DNA of 64,000 nt, from positions 1 through 64,000 of the forward strand of contig CAZIYT010000007.1 of the NCBI GenBank assembly GCA_964543545.1, read 5' to 3'. A model generated the notes under the pieces. That model saw only the letters and a list, made by a program, of their open reading frames with translations, made no database searches and was not told the DNA's origin. The stretch is from UBA4416 sp964543545. GTDB taxonomy: Bacteria; Bacteroidota; Bacteroidia; B-17B0; Aurantibacillaceae. Shown here one piece after another: positions 35,647 through 44,167 of the stretch. The stretch's first letter is position 1. Each line of letters begins with the position of its first letter. The position numbers and the translations under genes were made by a program.

Positions 35647-37488
35647 TTATTTAGAAAAACGGCTTTTACGTTCTCCGCCTTCCCTCGATCCGCCACCATA
35701 AGACTTGCGCTCGCCACCCTCACGGCTTCCACCGTAAGTTTTGCGCTCGCCGTATGTCTTACGCTCGCCACCGAATGATGATTTGCGGTCGCCGCCTTCA
35801 CGGTTTCCACCGAAAGACCTGCGCTCTCCACCGCCAAACGATTTACGCTGGCCATCTTCGCGCGATCCGCCACCGAAAGAGCGTTTCTCACCGTATCCGC
35901 CGCTTTTAGCCTTCGATACCTCAAAGGATACCGGGCGTGCGTTGAATTCGATTCCTGCCTGATTCAGCTTTAAGAAATCATCCATGTGCTTGTTCTCCGT
36001 TTCAAAGAACGAGAAGCTGTTTTTCACATCGATGTTGAAGATCATGCGTGGGTGTACGCTGGAAATTTCGGTTAAGAAATCCTTAATGGAGTTGCGGTTA
36101 AATCCGTCGAGCTGGCCCATGTTCACAAAGAAACGGGTTGTTTTTCCGTTCGGAGCACCGTCGCCACCGGAGTTAAGATCCTGTGAATTCTGGTAGTACG
36201 TATAGAAACGGTTGAATTCCTCGGAAACAAAACGCTTGATCAGCTCTTCCTTGTCCAGGTCTTTCAATTCGTCATAAATTTTTGGAAGGTATTTCTCGAT
36301 CTCATCATCTTTCACTTCTACATTATGCAGCTTATGTACTAAGTGGAAGAGTTGTTTCTCACACACGTCAACGCCTGTAGGCACATCCGCTTTGGTGAAT
36401 TTACTTTGAATGATGCGTTCGATCTCTTTAATTTTGAAGCTCTCCTTAGGAGTGACGATCGCAATAGCAATACCCGATTTACCGGCGCGGGCAGTACGTC
36501 CGCTACGGTGCGTGTAGTTCTCGGCATCTTCAGGCAGGTTGTAGTTGATCACGTGTGTCACGTTATTCACGTCGATACCGCGGGCCGCTACGTCAGTAGC
36601 TACCAGCATCTGTAAAGTACGGCTACGGAAACGCTTCATCACTAAATCACGCTGTGCCTGGGAAAGGTCACCGTGTAAAGCATCGGCATTATAACCGTCT
36701 TTAATTAATTGATCGGCCACATCCTGTGTTTCCGCTTTGGTACGGCAGAACACGATACCGAAAATATCCGGGTAAAAATCGGCAATACGCTTCAGGGCCG
36801 CATAACGGTCGCGTTGCTGTACCTGGTAATAGATGTGCTCGATGTTTTCGTTACCTGAGTTTTTCTTACCTACAGAGATCGACAAAGGATTCTCCATGTA
36901 TTTGCTGGCAATACGCTCAACTTCACGTGGCATGGTCGCTGAGAATAACCAGGTATTTTTGGTAGGAGGCGTGTTGCTCAGAATTTCATCCAGGTCATCC
37001 TTAAAGCCCATGTTCAGCATTTCATCCGCTTCATCCAGCACAACGATATCTACATGAGATAAGTCGATGGCTTTTCTTTCGATCATATCGATCAAACGGC
37101 CCGGAGTTGCTACGATAACCTGGGAACCTGCTTTTACATCGCGGATCTGGCCCATGATAGGCGCGCCACCGTATACGGCAGTTACTCTTAAGCCGCTGAT
37201 GTATTTTGAATAATTGATTAAGTCTTTGCTGATTTGCACACACAGCTCACGCGTTGGTGCTAAAATTAAAGACTGTGTGAATTTAGAGTTTAAGTCTAAT
37301 TTTTGTAATAGAGGCAGGCCAAATGCTGCCGTTTTTCCTGTTCCTGTTTGTGCTAAAGCTACCATGTCGGTAGATTTGTCTTGCAACTGAGGAATAGTTT
37401 GTTCTTGAATGGGCGTAGGATTTTCGAAGCCCATTTCAGTTACGGCCTTAAGGAGCATTGGCTCCAAGCCTAAGTCTTGAAATGTCAT
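35647..37488 (-). CDS. DEAD-box RNA helicase with DbpA-like RNA-binding domain and Gly/Arg tail
   Basis: 613 residues. Helicase motifs: Q motif GFENPTPIQEQ (20-30), I AQTGTGKT (46-53), Ia PTREL, II DEAD (152-155), III SAT (183-185), VI HRSGRTAR (326-333). A DbpA-type RNA-binding domain follows at about 455-530 (TTRFFVNMGQLDGFNRNSIKDFLTEIS...), and the last 80 residues are repeats of the type SYGGGSREGGERK, a disordered RGG-like tail. The CsdA/DeaD class remodels ribosomal precursor RNA, often at low temperature. Long 5' leader of about 126 nt with an exact promoter. Confidence 0.94.
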   Translation of the reverse strand: MTFQDLGLEPMLLKAVTEMGFENPTPIQEQTIPQLQDKSTDMVALAQTGTGKTAAFGLPLLQKLDLNSKFTQSLILAPTRELCVQISKDLINYSKYISGLRVTAVYGGAPIMGQIRDVKAGSQVIVATPGRLIDMIERKAIDLSHVDIVVLDEADEMLNMGFKDDLDEILSNTPPTKNTWLFSATMPREVERIASKYMENPLSISVGKKNSGNENIEHIYYQVQQRDRYAALKRIADFYPDIFGIVFCRTKAETQDVADQLIKDGYNADALHGDLSQAQRDLVMKRFRSRTLQMLVATDVAARGIDVNNVTHVINYNLPEDAENYTHRSGRTARAGKSGIAIAIVTPKESFKIKEIERIIQSKFTKADVPTGVDVCEKQLFHLVHKLHNVEVKDDEIEKYLPKIYDELKDLDKEELIKRFVSEEFNRFYTYYQNSQDLNSGGDGAPNGKTTRFFVNMGQLDGFNRNSIKDFLTEISSVHPRMIFNIDVKNSFSFFETENKHMDDFLKLNQAGIEFNARPVSFEVSKAKSGGYGEKRSFGGGSREDGQRKSFGGGERRSFGGNREGGDRKSSFGGERKTYGERKTYGGSREGGERKSYGGGSREGGERKSRFSK

Positions 37489-37827
37489 TTGTTTAAATTA
37501 AATTGTTTATACTAGCTGCTAAATGAGATTTAATTTCCGCAGTAGCTGTAACCATTTGATAGCCCGACGTAGGCGCGATTACAATGTGATTGGATGCAAA
37601 TATTAAATCTAATTGCGGCGCAAAGGTACAACTATTTTCCTGAATAACAAATTATTAACAGAATTTGATGGTTTTGAACAATTCCGGTTCCGGCTCGTTG
37701 TATGAGGAGTTCAGTGTTTACAGGGCTTTCAGGGAAACAGCCGCGCATTTGTTAATTTAAAAGCCGCCAAATCGGGAAATTAAGCGTAGCTTTAAATACC
37801 GTCAGGAAACATAAAAGCGGGCTAGGG
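37489..37827 (-). promoter_or_regulatory. Helicase promoter and long 5' leader
   Basis: The promoter is TTTG (37648-37651), 19-bp spacer, TACCTTTG (37621-37628), giving transcription from about 37614 and a leader near 126 nt. The leader contains a 9-bp inverted pair AGATTTAAT...ATTAAATCT that could bring its ends together. The remaining DNA up to 37827 holds nothing recognisable. Confidence 0.7.
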
Positions 37828-38142
37828 ATGCAGGACGGGGACAATTATACAAAGAATAAGATTGTTGAAATGATGTTCGGCGAATGGATGCTGAAAAGTG
37901 ACGGAATGAACATTTCCATTAAGATTAACAACCGCAAACTTCTGATCACTAAAACAAAAAAAGGACTGGCTTCCATTGATGAGATTTCTACGGCTGCCAG
38001 GTGGGAAAGCAATCAGTTGCTGTTTCTCGAAAAGTCGGTTTATTATGTGACCTATGCCGATGAGTTTGAGCTCATTTTTGGCGAACGGAATGCCGCCCCT
38101 GGCAAAGGAACCGCCTGGGAAAAGAAATTTGAGAGAGTCTAG
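37828..38142 (+). CDS. Small protein of unknown function
   Basis: 104 residues without signal peptide or membrane span. It reads as a small beta-rich domain (MLKSDGMNISIKINNRKLLITKTKKGLASIDEISTAARWESNQLLFLEKSVYYVTYADEFELIFGE), perhaps lipocalin-like. Divergent from the helicase and 45 bp before another small gene. No function can be assigned. Confidence 0.45.
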   Translation: MQDGDNYTKNKIVEMMFGEWMLKSDGMNISIKINNRKLLITKTKKGLASIDEISTAARWESNQLLFLEKSVYYVTYADEFELIFGERNAAPGKGTAWEKKFERV

Positions 38143-38187
38143 CCGCAGCTGTAGTGCTGATGCATTTTGTACATTTAATTAATCCCT

Positions 38188-38607
38188 ATGACCATTTATT
38201 ACCCGGCATATTTATTACTTCAGAAAATCAATAGCGAGCAGCTTCGCACCCTTAAAAACTTCACGGTGTATAAGGCCAATGAGTGGGAAGATGAGTTTGG
38301 AAAAAAGATCCCGAGCAGCGTGGTTTTTGAAGCCATCGCTTTTCTGGAGCGGAAAAAACTGGTGAATGTCACCAGCTTCCGCGAATGCAGCACCTGCAGC
38401 ATGACAGAGGAAGGGAAGCAGGCCTGTAAGAAATTTGAAAGCTCGGAAGAGTATAAGATCTGCCGCAAAAATGAAAAAAGCGGCAGCCTTGCCCTGCATG
38501 AAAGCAACATGCAGCACTTCTTCGATCAGAAGAACAGGGAACAGTACCAGGAGAAGCAGCGGATGAAGCTGATGAAAGCCTGTTCCGACTTTTTCGGGGT
38601 TTTATAA
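38188..38607 (+). CDS. Small helical protein, possible winged-helix fold, function unknown
   Basis: 139 residues. The segment PSSVVFEAIAFLERKKLVNVTSFRECSTCSMTEEGKQACKKF resembles the helix-wing arrangement of small winged-helix proteins, followed by a charged coiled segment (ESNMQHFFDQKNREQYQEKQRMKLMKA). It carries a CSTC pair (near residues 70-75). DNA binding is only a possibility. It ends 8 bp from the convergent MarC gene. Confidence 0.45.
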   Translation: MTIYYPAYLLLQKINSEQLRTLKNFTVYKANEWEDEFGKKIPSSVVFEAIAFLERKKLVNVTSFRECSTCSMTEEGKQACKKFESSEEYKICRKNEKSGSLALHESNMQHFFDQKNREQYQEKQRMKLMKACSDFFGVL

Positions 38608-38615
38608 AAAAACGT

Positions 38616-39245
38616 TTAGAGTTTCAGCGATTGTGTAATAGAGATCACGCTGCTGATGATGAGCTGAATGCCAATCGACAGAACGATAAAGCCCATGATC
38701 TTCGACATGGCCTTTAAGCCCGCCTGCCCCATGTAATGCAGTATTTTCGGGGCGAGGAGGAAGATCATCAGGATACTAAGGCTTACCAGTAAAATCGAAA
38801 GGATCACATAAGCCGAATGGCTGAGCTGATGATCGGTTTGGATCGACAGGTTAATCAAAAACGAAATGGAGCCGGGGCCCGAGAGCAAAGGCATAGCCAG
38901 CGGGGTAAAGGAGATATCCTCCTTGTGCAGGGATTCCTCCTGGATCTTCCGGCCGATGTCCTTTTTGTGTGTCGCATTTAAGAGCTGAAAGCCCGAGCGG
39001 GCAATGATAATGCCTCCCGCAATTTTCAAAGCGTTGATCGAGATGCCGAAGAATTCCAGGACATAATTCCCGATAAGAAAAGATACGATGCAGATGACAA
39101 ACACATTTAAGCTTGTTTTGAAGATCTGCTTCTTTACCCAATTGGCCGGATGCTGAGCCGTGAGCGATAGAAACACCGGGATGCCGCCAAGGGGATTAAT
39201 CAACGATAAAAGGGAAATGTAATTGCTGAGAAGAAAAGAAAACAT
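38616..39245 (-). CDS. MarC/NAAT family integral membrane protein
   Basis: 209 residues from the ATG at 39245, which begins a standard MarC N-terminus: FSFLLSNYISLLSLINPLGGIPVFLSLT. The family GP-rich motif PLAMPLLSGPGSISFLINL is at about residue 107, and six hydrophobic segments can be counted. MarC-type proteins were once thought to act in antibiotic resistance; their substrate is unknown. Its promoter is visible: on the minus strand TTG (39291-39293), 17-bp spacer, TATTTTTG (39266-39273). Confidence 0.88.
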   Translation of the reverse strand: MFSFLLSNYISLLSLINPLGGIPVFLSLTAQHPANWVKKQIFKTSLNVFVICIVSFLIGNYVLEFFGISINALKIAGGIIIARSGFQLLNATHKKDIGRKIQEESLHKEDISFTPLAMPLLSGPGSISFLINLSIQTDHQLSHSAYVILSILLVSLSILMIFLLAPKILHYMGQAGLKAMSKIMGFIVLSIGIQLIISSVISITQSLKL

Positions 39246-39265
39246 GAAGTGAAATAATACGGGCG

Positions 39266-39293
39266 CAAAAATACAGTAAGGTCTGTAGACCAA
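39266..39293 (-). promoter_or_regulatory. Promoter of the MarC gene
   Basis: TTG-N17-TATTTTTG on the minus strand, 21 bp before the ATG at 39245, consistent with the -33/-7 consensus with a slightly short spacer. Confidence 0.65.
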
Positions 39294-39339
39294 TATTACC
39301 AATGCTTTATGATAGTATTACGAATAAGGTTCCTGGAAT

Positions 39340-39396
39340 CTAAAACGTCACCGTCAGCGAAAGGGCTTTACTTTGAATAAGAATCGGAGAGGCGGA
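39340..39396 (-). pseudogene. C-terminal remnant of a DUF5686-type barrel gene
   Basis: In frame on the minus strand: I-Q-S-K-A-L-S-L-T-V-T-F-stop (stop TAG). The intact gene ending at 39661 finishes N-M-A-Y-K-F-S-L-T-V-T-F-stop (TGA), and the two share 20 bp of DNA. Different stop codons suggest a former tandem paralogue, not a recent copy. The remnant is cut off at its 5' side exactly where the terminal-inverted-repeat element at 39397 begins. Confidence 0.55.
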
Positions 39397-39569
39397 ATGT
39401 TTGGCTCCTACGGAGCCATTCGTGTTTTTGGTGTCCGCCTGACCGGACGCCCTCCCGTGCCGGTACGCATGGAGGCAGCAATGATTATTGATAATGCCAT
39501 GCTCCGTAGGAGCAACACATTATTAAAAAAACAGAGCTATGTTCCTCTGGCTCCATAGGAGCCAAACAT
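39397..39569. mobile_element. MITE-like element with 22-bp terminal inverted repeats
   Basis: Left end ATGTTTGGCTCCTACGGAGCCA (39397-39418) is the inverse of the right end (39548-39569) with one mismatch. Internal half-copies of GCTCCGTAGGAGC occur near 39501. No transposase gene inside (173 bp). It has inserted in or next to the remnant of a lost gene. Confidence 0.6.
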
Positions 39570-39660
39570 TTATCTTAAATAATGACCTTACCCTTAGGTT
39601 GCTATGTTGTTCTATTCCCAATCCTTCAATAAATTAATTCAATAAGTAAACGACAAGGCA

Positions 39661-42120
39661 TCAAAACGTCACCGTCAGCGAAAACTTATAGGCCATGTTG
39701 TCCTCCCATTTCGGATAGGCATAAGCACCGTAGCGCATGAAAGCCCCACCGCCCAGGCCCAGGTAGCATACGTTGAAGTAATTGGCGCGGATAATATTGT
39801 TGATCATCAGCCCGCTTTCGTAATAGCCTTTCTCCATCGTTTTAAAATCAAGATCCCGGTGGCGCGAGGAGTCGCGTAAGGCGCCGTAGCCCACATTGGT
39901 AAAGACCAGGATCTCCGGGCGGAATTTTTCGGTTTTGAATAAGAGGCTGCCGAAGTTGTGCGACAAAAAGACATTCACATATTCATCGCTGAGAAATTCA
40001 TACAGGCCCATCGTCTGGAACGTATGTCGCACAAATAAGTACCCGTCTTTGGTAAAGCTGCCCTTGCCCTGGAATAAGTAGGGATAAGGAACAATCCCTT
40101 CCAGCTTTCCTCCCTCCACCAGGAGGTTGGTCTTTCCAAGCATTTTCATCGTCACTGTTTTCTCGATCCCCACCGATAGCTTGTTGAAGCGGTAATCGCC
40201 ATAGCCCGGTGTTTTGAAGCCGTTCGTATACGCGAAGTGCAGAATAGGATAGGTTGATCCCGAAGAGATCATTTGTCCGAAAGACTGCACCAGCTTCTCC
40301 TGGTAGGCATAGCGCCCTTTGATCCGGAGCTCCGTGGAGTTGAAGACCGGCGCCTGCGGCGAGGAAAACACATCCTCATAAAAGGTATAAGGGTAGGTGG
40401 GCGTGCGCTGGTTCCGGCTGAGGGCCATATTCATGGTCAGGTAGTTCAGCGCCCTGAGATTCAAACACACTTCCTGCCGGATCACGTGGTCCATGCGGTA
40501 GGCAAGGAGGTTGCGCGTGAGGCTCACGGTCGTGTAGAAGTAGCCAGGGTTTCCGGGCTCCTCAATATCGTCGGAATAGCTGTACTGCAGGTAATAATCC
40601 TTGCTGTTCTTCTTAAAATTCAATTTCGCATCGCCGCCGTATTTGATCACCTTGTCGCGGAAACCGTAACCGGCATAGCCTCCCACCGAAAACCATCGCG
40701 ACAGGCGGTCGTTGGTATGAGCGCCAAAGCCAAGCCGTACCGTTTCATAATCGTTGAAACGGAGAAGGCGGTTCAGGTCGATGTTGAACACAGACACCGG
40801 TAACTGAGCCGTTGTCAGGGCCTCCAGGGTTTTCAGTTTCCGGTCGAAATGCAATTCTGCTCCCAGGCTGTCGAGCAGGTGATAGGTGAGTTGTTCTTTG
40901 GCATCCAGGGTATCCTGCCGGTTGGCATTCCAGTAAGCCGAATCATGGAAAGCTGCTTCCGGCTCCATCGTGACGGTGGCAAAGCCAAAGTCGCGCTTTC
41001 TGAGAGCCGGGTTCAGCTTTACCTCTTTGACAAAGCTTTTTCCCGTCAGCTTCATGCCTATGTCTTTGGAAGGATAATTCCTGAAATACAATTCGTAGTT
41101 GAGTTGCTGCGGAAACCATTGCCTGTTGTCTGCGAATTGGTATTGCTGTTGGATTTTCAGCTCCAGCAGGCCTTTATCATAAGGAGAGGCAATCACGTTC
41201 TGAATCGCGTAGCCATTGGTATTGATGTACAGCAGGCCTTGCAAGCCGTTGAAGTTCTTACCCTTCAAGGGGCGGAAGCTGATGATGTATACCGAGTCCG
41301 GACCCTGGTAGAGGGTATCTTCCAGCTGGAAAAAATACTTCGAGGTGCTGCCTGCCGCAATCGGGTTGAGGTAATCCTTATCCAGCATGTGAAACAAGTC
41401 GTCGTAAAAGCTGAAAGGCTGCAGGTCGGTGGCAGAGGTGGAAAAGGAAGGATTCTTCAATCCGGAAGCTTTGGTGGCCAGCACCGTTTCGTTGAGGCGG
41501 CCGGGAGCAAGGTAATTGCGCTCGTACACCGATTCGAGCATAAACACATGGGACTGGTCGATCAGGCGATCCAGGAAATTGATGTTGTCCCTGGCACTTG
41601 TATCAGCCTTGCCTGTGATGCCTGGCGCTTTCAGGCTATCGGGTTTCAACGAGTCTTTGGTGCCGGGATGCTTCACCAGGTCGTAGCAGGTTTTGCTATA
41701 GATGGTACAGGTGTAGGCCTTGATCTGTTCGGGATTGTGGAATTCCCGGTTTTGCGAGGCCCGCCGGATAATGCGGTGCGCCGGATTTTCGCCGGCCACA
41801 ATGCTCACCTCGTTGAGCTGGTGATCCACTGCATCCATCATAATCAGCAGGGGATTTCCGGCATCGGCCGCTAATTCCACCCGGCGATAGCCTACATAAG
41901 AAAAGACCAGGGCTGTGACGGGCGTTTCGGAGCTGATCCTGAATTTACCTTCGATGTTGCTGTAAGCCACGGTTTGTGTGCCTTTGATCACAATGCTCAC
42001 AAAGGCCAGTGGCTCCTTCGTTACCCGGTCGATCACTTTCCCTTCCACAAAATAGGAGGCATACGCATTGGCGGACAAGAAGAGATACACTACGGTTAAA
42101 AAGCGGTACATGAATGGCAT
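39661..42120 (-). CDS. DUF5686 outer-membrane protein with carboxypeptidase-like regulatory domain
   Basis: 819 residues. Signal peptide (YRFLTVVYLFLSANAYAS; Met4 is an equally good start), then a CarboxypepD_reg-like domain (EGKVIDRVTKEPLAFVSIVIKGTQTVAYSNIEGKFRIS...LVFSYVGYRRVEL), then the DUF5686 region with IYSKTCYD and a C-terminal predicted barrel that ends with the barrel signal FSLTVTF. Bacteroidota carry several paralogues; their role is unknown, perhaps in surface display or nutrient uptake. A stub of a second copy lies downstream at 39340. Confidence 0.8.
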   Translation of the reverse strand: MPFMYRFLTVVYLFLSANAYASYFVEGKVIDRVTKEPLAFVSIVIKGTQTVAYSNIEGKFRISSETPVTALVFSYVGYRRVELAADAGNPLLIMMDAVDHQLNEVSIVAGENPAHRIIRRASQNREFHNPEQIKAYTCTIYSKTCYDLVKHPGTKDSLKPDSLKAPGITGKADTSARDNINFLDRLIDQSHVFMLESVYERNYLAPGRLNETVLATKASGLKNPSFSTSATDLQPFSFYDDLFHMLDKDYLNPIAAGSTSKYFFQLEDTLYQGPDSVYIISFRPLKGKNFNGLQGLLYINTNGYAIQNVIASPYDKGLLELKIQQQYQFADNRQWFPQQLNYELYFRNYPSKDIGMKLTGKSFVKEVKLNPALRKRDFGFATVTMEPEAAFHDSAYWNANRQDTLDAKEQLTYHLLDSLGAELHFDRKLKTLEALTTAQLPVSVFNIDLNRLLRFNDYETVRLGFGAHTNDRLSRWFSVGGYAGYGFRDKVIKYGGDAKLNFKKNSKDYYLQYSYSDDIEEPGNPGYFYTTVSLTRNLLAYRMDHVIRQEVCLNLRALNYLTMNMALSRNQRTPTYPYTFYEDVFSSPQAPVFNSTELRIKGRYAYQEKLVQSFGQMISSGSTYPILHFAYTNGFKTPGYGDYRFNKLSVGIEKTVTMKMLGKTNLLVEGGKLEGIVPYPYLFQGKGSFTKDGYLFVRHTFQTMGLYEFLSDEYVNVFLSHNFGSLLFKTEKFRPEILVFTNVGYGALRDSSRHRDLDFKTMEKGYYESGLMINNIIRANYFNVCYLGLGGGAFMRYGAYAYPKWEDNMAYKFSLTVTF

Positions 42121-42189
42121 TAACGTAAAGATGGTAAACCTAGTATTATTTGTGAGTAATTCTGTACTGAAGAACAGGTAAAAATAAAT

Positions 42190-42221
42190 TTGGTTTATAA
42201 TATAAACTAGTTTATATTTGC
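42190..42221 (+). promoter_or_regulatory. Promoter with perfect 20-bp palindromic operator
   Basis: TTTG (42190-42193), 20-bp spacer, TATATTTG (42214-42221). The palindrome AATATAAACT/AGTTTATATT occupies 42200-42219 without mismatch and covers the spacer and most of the -7 box. A repressor bound here would block RNA polymerase. The natural candidate is the winged-helix protein encoded at 43473 in the same operon. Confidence 0.7.
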
Positions 42222-42224
42222 ATC

Positions 42225-42890
42225 ATGCTAAGGAATTCTTACATCAAACCTTATATCACGGCTGCATGGATTTGCTTGTCTGTAGCGGCTTTCGGGCAAA
42301 GCGCCGCTTACAAAGCCGGGATGAAAAAATGCCTGGCCCAGTTTCATAGTGCCAACAGTAAAACGGAATTCATCAAAGCAGCGGGCAGTTTTGAAACCCT
42401 GGCCCTTTCCGAAAAAACAGAATGGCTGCCTTATTATTATGCAGGCCTCTGCGAAGCCCTCGGTGCTTTTTCGGCCGCTAAAACAGACATTGATGCCCGT
42501 TGCGACAAAGGCGACAGGCTGGCAAAGACGGCCGATTCCCTGAGTCCGCAAAACTCGGAAGTGTCTGTCCTGAAAGCCATGCTGTCCGCCGCCCGCATCC
42601 TGGTGGATGAAAAAAAGCGTGGGCAGAAATACGGCGGCCAGGTGATGAAGCATGCCAACGTAGCCATCAAGCTCAACAGTGCTAATCCACGGGCCTATCT
42701 CCTGAAAGGCCGTGCGCTCTTATATACACCCGAAACATTCGGAGGCGGAGCCAAAAAGGCAAAGCCCGTGTTTGAAACCTCGCTGGAAAAATTTAAAGTC
42801 TTTAAAGCTGAAACGGAATTTTCCCCGCTGTGGGGGAAAGACGAAGCGGAGAAGGAGCTGAAAACAATGAACGATAAACCAACTAAATAA
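42225..42890 (+). CDS. Exported TPR-like protein of unknown function
   Basis: 221 residues with signal peptide ending AAFGQS. The rest is helical with TPR-like units, e.g. WLPYYYAGLCEALGAFSAAKTDIDARCDKGDRLAKTADSLSPQNSEVSVLKAMLSAARILVD and NPRAYLLKGRALLYTPETFGGGAKKAKPVFETSLEKF. First gene of a small operon with a membrane protein, a winged-helix regulator and a 2TM protein. The ATG is only 3 bp after the -7 element, so the transcript is nearly leaderless or the true start lies further inside. Confidence 0.7.
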   Translation: MLRNSYIKPYITAAWICLSVAAFGQSAAYKAGMKKCLAQFHSANSKTEFIKAAGSFETLALSEKTEWLPYYYAGLCEALGAFSAAKTDIDARCDKGDRLAKTADSLSPQNSEVSVLKAMLSAARILVDEKKRGQKYGGQVMKHANVAIKLNSANPRAYLLKGRALLYTPETFGGGAKKAKPVFETSLEKFKVFKAETEFSPLWGKDEAEKELKTMNDKPTK

Positions 42891-42891
42891 T

Positions 42892-43473
42892 ATGGAAGAA
42901 AGAAGCATCAACCCGGCAGAAAGCCTGAGCATCATACAGGATATGATCTCCAGGGCGCAGAAGAACTACAGCATCGACAGTTTTTATTACATCATGTGGG
43001 GCTGGCTGACCTTTGCGGCCGCCACGCTGAGCTTTTTCCTCCTGCCTGTGCTGAAGGAAAACACAGGACTGGTGTGGCTGCTCATGCCCCTGGGCGGAAT
43101 TATCTCTTACCTGTACGGAAGAAAGCAGTCGAAAAACCAGAAGGCCAAAACCCACCTCGAAAGCCATGTCAGCCAGGTGTGGCTCACCCTGGGGCTTGCC
43201 CTCGTCACGGTGGTCATTTCTATTTTTATGGGTGTGAACCTGGAGATCATGCCCACCTTTATTTTACTGTATGGCATCGGCATCTTTTGCACCGGGCGCA
43301 TCATCCGTTTTGTGCCGATGATGATCGGCGGCGCGCTGTGCTTCCCGCTTTTTTTGCTCTGCGGCTATTTCACTTTTAATCACGGAGAATACCAGTTCCT
43401 GATTGTGGCACTGGCGATCCTCGTTTCTTATATTATTCCGGGGCACCTGCTCCGGGCGAAATTCAAATCTTAA
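42892..43473 (+). CDS. Integral membrane protein of the winged-helix operon
   Basis: 193 residues with five to six hydrophobic segments (FYYIMWGWLTFAAATLSFFLLPVL; LVWLLMPLGGIISYLYG; VWLTLGLALVTVVISIFMGV; MPTFILLYGIGIFCTGRII; ALCFPLFLLCGYFTF; FLIVALAILVSYIIPGHLL). The short N-terminal tail ESLSIIQDMISRAQKNYSID is cytoplasmic. Such proteins are usually found before the regulator in this operon type. The stop overlaps the regulator start by 1 bp. Function unknown. Confidence 0.65.
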   Translation: MEERSINPAESLSIIQDMISRAQKNYSIDSFYYIMWGWLTFAAATLSFFLLPVLKENTGLVWLLMPLGGIISYLYGRKQSKNQKAKTHLESHVSQVWLTLGLALVTVVISIFMGVNLEIMPTFILLYGIGIFCTGRIIRFVPMMIGGALCFPLFLLCGYFTFNHGEYQFLIVALAILVSYIIPGHLLRAKFKS

Positions 43474-43778
43474 TGGCGCTAAAGGACCTTAATCCCTTGT
43501 TGCATTCGCAGCTGCGGCTGGCCGTGGTTTCCCTGCTGGCAGGCCTGAGCGAGGCGGACTTTTCTTACCTCAAAGAAGAGACCGGCTCTACGGCGGGTAA
43601 CCTGAGCGTGCAATTGCAAAAGCTGAAAGAGGCCGGCTACATCGAGATCGAAAAATCATTTAAAAATAATTATCCGCAAACCACCTGTAAAATAACCCCG
43701 AAAGGCATAGACGCATTCGGCGAGTATGTGGAAAGCCTGAAAGAGTATTTAACCCCGAAAGAACCGAAGATCAGATAA
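43473..43778 (+). CDS. Winged-helix DNA-binding regulator
   Basis: 101 residues, almost entirely one winged helix: NPLLHSQLRLAVVSLLAGLSEADFSYLKEETGSTAGNLSVQLQKLKEAGYIEIEKSFKNNYPQTTCKITPKGIDAFGEYVESLKEYL. The recognition helix is TAGNLSVQLQKLKEAGYI and the wing follows. Small regulators of this type have no ligand domain and usually control their own operon. The palindrome at 42200-42219 is the likely site. Confidence 0.85.
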   Translation: MALKDLNPLLHSQLRLAVVSLLAGLSEADFSYLKEETGSTAGNLSVQLQKLKEAGYIEIEKSFKNNYPQTTCKITPKGIDAFGEYVESLKEYLTPKEPKIR

Positions 43779-43821
43779 TCTATTCTTCAATTTAATAAAT
43801 CATCAACCCAATCATTAATTC

Positions 43822-44094
43822 ATGGAAACAGAAAGAGAAAAAGAACTCTGGAAGCTTGCCAAAAAACGCGTGAGCTTCAAAAGGCATTTAGCCACTTACA
43901 TTGTCATCAACAGCTTCCTTTGGCTGCTGTGGTATTTTACCGACCGCACCAACGAGTCGGCGGGTGTGCCCTGGCCGATCTTCCCGATGCTGGGCTGGGG
44001 TATCGGCATCCTGTTCAGCTTTCTCAATGCCTATGTGTTTACCAGCAAGGATTCGGTAGAGCGGGAGTATGAAAAACTGAGAGGGAATAAATAA
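43822..44094 (+). CDS. 2TM domain protein
   Basis: 90 residues: a charged start (EREKELWKLAKKRVSFKRHLATYIVINSFLWLLWYFTDR), two membrane spans (about 22-40 and 53-72), and a charged end. This is the 2TM domain, frequently attached to or encoded beside histidine kinases or small winged-helix regulators. Last gene of the four-gene operon. Confidence 0.7.
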   Translation: METEREKELWKLAKKRVSFKRHLATYIVINSFLWLLWYFTDRTNESAGVPWPIFPMLGWGIGILFSFLNAYVFTSKDSVEREYEKLRGNK

Positions 44095-44115
44095 GAAAAC
44101 AGAATTAATTTCATA

Positions 44116-44152
44116 AAAGAAAAGGCAGGTAGGTTTCGTATCTGCTTTTTTT
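44116..44152 (+). terminator. Probable terminator
   Basis: A short stem (GCAG/CTGC) inside AAAAGGCAG...CTGCTTTTTTT follows the 2TM gene by about 25 bp. The stem is short but the T-run is good. Confidence 0.5.
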
Positions 44153-44167
44153 AATTATTTCAATTGA

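Noticed and set aside
39397..39569. Insertion sequence
   Set aside because: Too short and no transposase frame; kept only as a non-autonomous element.
40849..41874. Plus-strand frame of 341 codons
   Set aside because: Antisense to the DUF5686 gene, which has signal peptide and domain evidence on the minus strand.
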